From an uncultured Eubacteriales bacterium (GTDB taxonomy: Bacteria > Bacillota > Clostridia > UBA1381), in the NCBI GenBank assembly GCA_905199755.1, contig CAJKHT010000053.1, positions 1 to 18,074 of the forward strand: a stretch of 18,074 nucleotides of DNA. The letters are read 5' to 3'. This document shows positions 14,748 through 18,074 of this stretch, piece after piece. Each line of letters begins with the position of its first letter. Position 1 is the stretch's first letter. A program made the position numbers and the translations under genes. The notes under the pieces are model-generated. The model had not been told where the DNA came from. It was given only the letters and a program-made list of their open reading frames with translations, and did no database searches.

Positions 14748-17151
14748 TGCCTGCCACCTCTTGCGGAACAGTCGTCATTAACGAATACAATTTTGTATCT
14801 TTCGGGAAACGGTCTATAAAGGGAATTATGGTGTTGCCGTAGAATAAAAGTCCCTCGCCGGCTCCCGACTGCGTTACATAAGAAAGCTGCTGCGGTGATA
14901 TGCCTAATTTTTTCGCAAGGATTTCTCTGTCGCCCTGCGCCTGATTCAGCATATAAATGTAGTCGCTGTTTTCAAATATGTTTTCGATTTCAGCGCTTGA
15001 AAGCAGGTCTTTCACATTCTGCGTTATCCCTGTCGGAATACCGCCCCATTTTCTGAAACGCTTCCAAATCTCAACCGAGTATGCCGCCGTCTGCTCATCT
15101 TTTAACAACAGGTGAAATTCATCACAGTAATAGCGTGTGGACTTATGCTCGTTCCGGTTTATCGTAACTCTGTTCCATATCTGGTCCTGAACAACCAACA
15201 TTCCGAGTTTTTTAAGCTGCTTTCCAAGCTCCTTAATATCAAAACAAACGATACGGTTTGAAATATCCACATTCGTATGATGATTGAAAACATTAAGGCT
15301 GCCCTTGACATACAGCTCCAAAGCAGAGGCTATACGCCCGGCTTCCTGTTCCGGCTGTTTCTTTATTTCCTCGTACAAATCTTCGAGGATAGGCATATTC
15401 TGTGGAGTGGGATTTTCAAAATATTTCTGATAAATCCGTGTAACGCTCCTGTCAATGACCGTCTTTTCGATAGGCTCCAAGCCGTCACGTCCGCCGATTA
15501 TCAATTCGCAGAACGAAAGCACAAAATCGGATTTTAACGCAAGCGGATTTTCCTCGTCCGAATAATTGATATTTATGTCAAGCGGATTTAGGTAGTCCTT
15601 TGATGTGGGCGACAGCTTTACAACCTGCCCTTTAAGTGCGTGTATCAGCGGATTGTATTCCGCTTCGGGATCACACACATAAATATCGTCATTCGTAACC
15701 AAAAACGCATTTGTCATTTCTCTTTTAGCCGAAAATGATTTACCGCTGCCCGGTGTTCCGAGTATAAGCCCGTTAGGATTTTTCAGCATTTTTCGGTCAA
15801 CCATTATCATATTGTTTGAGAGAGCATTAAGACCGCAATATAACGCTTCGGGACTGTCCGAAAAAAGCTCCTGCGTAGTGAACGGTACAAAAATAGCGGT
15901 GCTTGAAGTTGTCAAAGCCCGCTGTATTCCGATATTGTTTATGCCGATAGGCACGCTTGCCATTAGTCCGTCCTCCTGCTGATAGTCCAATCTTCTTAAA
16001 GGACAGTTTCGCTGTTGTGCGATAGACTGTACCTCAAATATGGCGCTGTTTAATGCTTTTTTTGTTTTCGCCGTACTCATAATGAGTACGGTAACTAAAA
16101 ACATTCTTTCGTTTCTGCCTTGCAAATCCTCTAATAATTTCTTTGCGTCAATTCCGAATGTATTTATATCCGACGGAATTATATCCATATCGTAACCGGC
16201 TCTGACGGCTTTTTTCTGTTCCTCGATTTTCATTTTATCAAGGTCGGTGATTTTGCGCTTTATCATTTTTATGGCTTCGCTCTGGTCGATACTTTTAATA
16301 TGAATATTGACCGACAGCGCCGACTGTATTTCAAGAAAGTTTTTCAGCATTTCGTCCGTAAGCTCCGGCGCGAGTATGTGCAAAAATGAAACGGCGCCTA
16401 TCGTGCCGCCCATTCTGAAACACCGTCCGTCCGAAAAATTGAACGAGGTCGGGGCGATAAAGTCCTTTGTGGTAAGCCCCGTTTTATATATCAAATTCCA
16501 AGAGAAATTTAATTTATTCTCGCCGCCGTTAAAGCACGAGTGCAAAAGCTCCAAGCGTTCCATACCGTTTAATGAAAACGCACGAACGCCCAAAATCTTA
16601 AAATTGTTGATTATATCCGTCTCTATTCTTTCAAGCCTTTGTTTTGCGTTTTGGATATTATCGGCTTCAATTCCGAATGTGATATATTTCTTTCTCACGA
16701 TTCCGTTGTTGCCCCTTGCAAGCTGATTTTTCAGCATTTCGGTGTATTCTGCTCTTATCCCGTCAAAATCATCATTCTGCGGTTTTATTGCAATGGACTT
16801 TTCAAAATCGGATATATCCATTGTCTGATTAAGAAACGAAAGCTGCACCGATATGGATTTATCAAAGTAATTGAGGAAATCGCAGTAATTTTCAAAGATT
16901 ATATTTTTGTCCTCGTTTCTTGCAAGCTGATAATTTATATCATAAAACTGTATTGTTTTCGTGAAATAATTGTCCTTGACAATGCAGATTCCGTCAGGCC
17001 GCATTTCCTTATATGAAATTGTGTCCTGTGCGCTCATTGCAATTTTACCCTGCATTTTTGCCTTTTTCACGGCGTCGGCTATCCGCTTTCGCTGTCTTGA
17101 CGTCAGCGGCTTTTCTGCCGAAAGCGTGATTTTCTTTTTGTGTTCCGACAA
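14740..17151 (-). CDS. VirB4-like conjugation ATPase (CD1110-type)
   Basis: The 803-residue cytoplasmic ATPase powers assembly and substrate movement of the type IV secretion channel. The N-terminal half has the family signature RPDGICIVKDNYFTKTIQFY, then DINYQL and FCDFLNYFDKSISVQLSFLNQ-like text. Walker A is LGTPGSGKSFSAKREM near residue 462 and Walker B is YYCDEFHLLL near 672. Other ATPase marks (GGIPTGITQNVKDLL, YIYMLNQAQGDREILAKKL) are present. The length is usual for the family. TTG 17151 is preferred to TTG 17160 because GGAGGT lies 8 nt upstream, whereas the first TTG touches that site. The gene overlaps PrgI by more than 100 nt, and its last codons overlap the GTG of the methyltransferase. 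Confidence 0.93.
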   Translation of the reverse strand: MSEHKKKITLSAEKPLTSRQRKRIADAVKKAKMQGKIAMSAQDTISYKEMRPDGICIVKDNYFTKTIQFYDINYQLARNEDKNIIFENYCDFLNYFDKSISVQLSFLNQTMDISDFEKSIAIKPQNDDFDGIRAEYTEMLKNQLARGNNGIVRKKYITFGIEADNIQNAKQRLERIETDIINNFKILGVRAFSLNGMERLELLHSCFNGGENKLNFSWNLIYKTGLTTKDFIAPTSFNFSDGRCFRMGGTIGAVSFLHILAPELTDEMLKNFLEIQSALSVNIHIKSIDQSEAIKMIKRKITDLDKMKIEEQKKAVRAGYDMDIIPSDINTFGIDAKKLLEDLQGRNERMFLVTVLIMSTAKTKKALNSAIFEVQSIAQQRNCPLRRLDYQQEDGLMASVPIGINNIGIQRALTTSSTAIFVPFTTQELFSDSPEALYCGLNALSNNMIMVDRKMLKNPNGLILGTPGSGKSFSAKREMTNAFLVTNDDIYVCDPEAEYNPLIHALKGQVVKLSPTSKDYLNPLDININYSDEENPLALKSDFVLSFCELIIGGRDGLEPIEKTVIDRSVTRIYQKYFENPTPQNMPILEDLYEEIKKQPEQEAGRIASALELYVKGSLNVFNHHTNVDISNRIVCFDIKELGKQLKKLGMLVVQDQIWNRVTINRNEHKSTRYYCDEFHLLLKDEQTAAYSVEIWKRFRKWGGIPTGITQNVKDLLSSAEIENIFENSDYIYMLNQAQGDREILAKKLGISPQQLSYVTQSGAGEGLLFYGNTIIPFIDRFPKDTKLYSLMTTVPQEVAGSE

Positions 17152-17503
17152 TTTTATCAACCTCCTGTTCCAATAAAATTTGTTTTTCTATTGCCGAATA
17201 AATGTTATTCGTTACATACGGCCGCACCTGCGGTTTTCTGTATTTTGTAGTTATATAGTTTTTCAAAATCATTTCAAGCGGCTGTCCGTTCTTTTCATAC
17301 ATTGCAAAAAAGAAAAACGGCAGCGCTGCCGCAAGCAAGAGCAGAACGGCTCCCGTTGTGCCGAGTATTCCTCTTGTCAGAAAATATATCGGTACGCCAA
17401 CCGCAGCCGCAAGCGAAAAACATATAAGCTGCCTTTTTGTAAGGTTAAAGGCTACCTTTGTTTTGACCGTGTTTAAGTCTTTCGGTACGGGTACATAAGG
17501 CAA
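17045..17503 (-). CDS. PrgI-family membrane protein of the conjugation channel
   Basis: This 152-residue protein matches PrgI-type (VirB3-like) proteins. It opens PYVPVPKDLNTVKTKVAFNL and has two membrane helices at about 25-70 (LICFSLAAAVGVPIYFL and TGAVLLLLAAALPFFFFAMY). EKNGQPLEMILKNYITTKYR then precedes a basic cytoplasmic C-terminus. VirB3-like proteins bind VirB4, and the gene overlaps virB4, which suits coupled synthesis of partners. The start is TTG 17503 with AAAGGAG 9 nt upstream; that site overlaps the stop of the preceding methyltransferase remnant. Confidence 0.9.
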   Translation of the reverse strand: MPYVPVPKDLNTVKTKVAFNLTKRQLICFSLAAAVGVPIYFLTRGILGTTGAVLLLLAAALPFFFFAMYEKNGQPLEMILKNYITTKYRKPQVRPYVTNNIYSAIEKQILLEQEVDKIVGTQKENHAFGRKAADVKTAKADSRRREKGKNAG

Positions 17504-17517
17504 AATTTATCACTCCT

Positions 17518-18046
17518 TTACTCAATCCAAACATCATTTAATACTTCATTGCCCCAAACGTCCCAGCCGGGCGGCGCCTGTCTTGCAAACAGTTCCACTC
17601 TCGGCAGGTCGCCCATAAGCTCGATTATTTTATCTCTCGTTATATCCGGCTTTTTGCTGTGTTCCTCAACAGGCGAGATTATGAGCTGATGTACTTTTCT
17701 TGAAATCCGTTTCGGGCGTCCTTTTGTTGCAACGAGGCAAACCTCCGCGTTGTTTCTCGTCCACCAGCCCATACCCATAAACCAGCTATCTGATTTTTTG
17801 TTTTTCTTTACCCACACGAAAGCAACCGTGCTGTACTTAAAGCCCCAAGCCTTAATAACCTCAAAGGCTTCTTCTAATTTCGGAAATGTCGCCCACATAA
17901 ACAGAACGCAGTCGTCGGCCGCAAATTTCGGTACGGGCAATTCGCAAATTTCCTCAACCGTCATTACGGGATAGTGATTCGCCGGATTGCCGCGTAAAAG
18001 TCCGCCCTTGTACTTTCACGGCGGATCTTAACCCGAAATATTTGTT
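17518..18046 (-). pseudogene. MT-A70-family adenine methyltransferase with broken DPPW motif
   Basis: From 17964 down, 148 residues match MT-A70 enzymes (N6-adenine methylation): DDCVLFMWATFPKLEEAFEV, WGFKYSTVAFVWVKKNKKS, GMGWWTRNNAEVCLVATKGR, EEHSKKPDITRDKI and LPRVELFARQ with GWDVWGNEV. Homology continues in frame above that ATG (GGLLRGNPANHYPVMTVEEI), so the ATG is internal and has no ribosome-binding site. The catalytic motif reads D-P-P-stop-K-Y: TGA (18016-18018) replaces the expected TGG, and TAA (18028-18030) precedes Asp. Just upstream, DNKYF (typical of the N-terminus) is in another frame, suggesting a small deletion. TGA ends several intact genes here, so it is not read as Trp. The gene is most likely inactive, unless these are sequencing errors. 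Confidence 0.7.
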
Positions 18047-18074
18047 ATCCCGAAGTTGTTGTAAATTCCGGATA

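Noticed and set aside
18016..18018. TGA read as tryptophan (alternative genetic code) in DPPW
   Set aside because: Several intact genes here end with TGA in start/stop overlaps (for example at 453, 2543, 2731 and 11980), and Trp is encoded by TGG elsewhere.

Overview
The window is the inner part of an integrative and conjugative element of the Tn1549 / C. difficile CTn type, from a low-to-moderate GC Firmicute, most likely a gut Clostridia member. The basis is the gene order PrgI, VirB4, NlpC/P60 (CD1108-type), DUF4315, DUF4366 (CD1107-type), TopB, ArdC, TTRAP and Cys-rich VLP. Strong AAAGGAGG ribosome-binding sites and frequent TTG or GTG starts fit this host group. Every gene I accept lies on the minus strand, so transcription runs from the high to the low coordinates. 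No relaxase, coupling protein, integrase, att site, rRNA, tRNA or CRISPR array is visible, so both ends of the element lie outside. No gene-free stretch exceeds about 115 bases.

Layout in the direction of transcription. (1) 18046-17518: an MT-A70 adenine methyltransferase whose DPPW motif is broken by stop codons. (2) 17503-14740: PrgI and the VirB4 ATPase, the core of the mating channel. (3) 14747-13650: a cytosine-5 DNA methyltransferase, with a second long reading frame inside it that has its own ribosome-binding site. (4) 13603-12947: a RelB/DinJ-YoeB toxin-antitoxin module with consensus promoter, perfect inverted-repeat operator and terminator. (5) 12923-11219: a small protein and two tandem paralogues of unknown function. 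(6) 11206-7925: the cell-wall hydrolase and two small companions. (7) 7897-7252: a second toxin-antitoxin module (AbrB-type antitoxin, RelE-type toxin), again with its own promoter and terminator. (8) 7228-94: topoisomerase III, two ArdA-like proteins, an ArdC-like protein, TTRAP and a Cys-rich protein. This last block looks like the DNA-processing and anti-restriction end, next to the mobilisation genes expected beyond position 1.

The genes fit one task. VirB4 and PrgI build and power the channel, the wall hydrolase opens the peptidoglycan, TopB handles DNA topology, and the ArdA/ArdC proteins and the methyltransferase protect incoming DNA from restriction. The two toxin-antitoxin modules probably stabilise the element.

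The points most worth following are: a possible overprinted gene inside the cytosine methyltransferase; a short shared C-terminal tail (consensus PSIRKQLNELKAD) on five largely unrelated proteins, which could be a secretion signal for the conjugation channel; and a near-perfect internal ribosome-binding site that splits the ArdC reading frame into two proteins.
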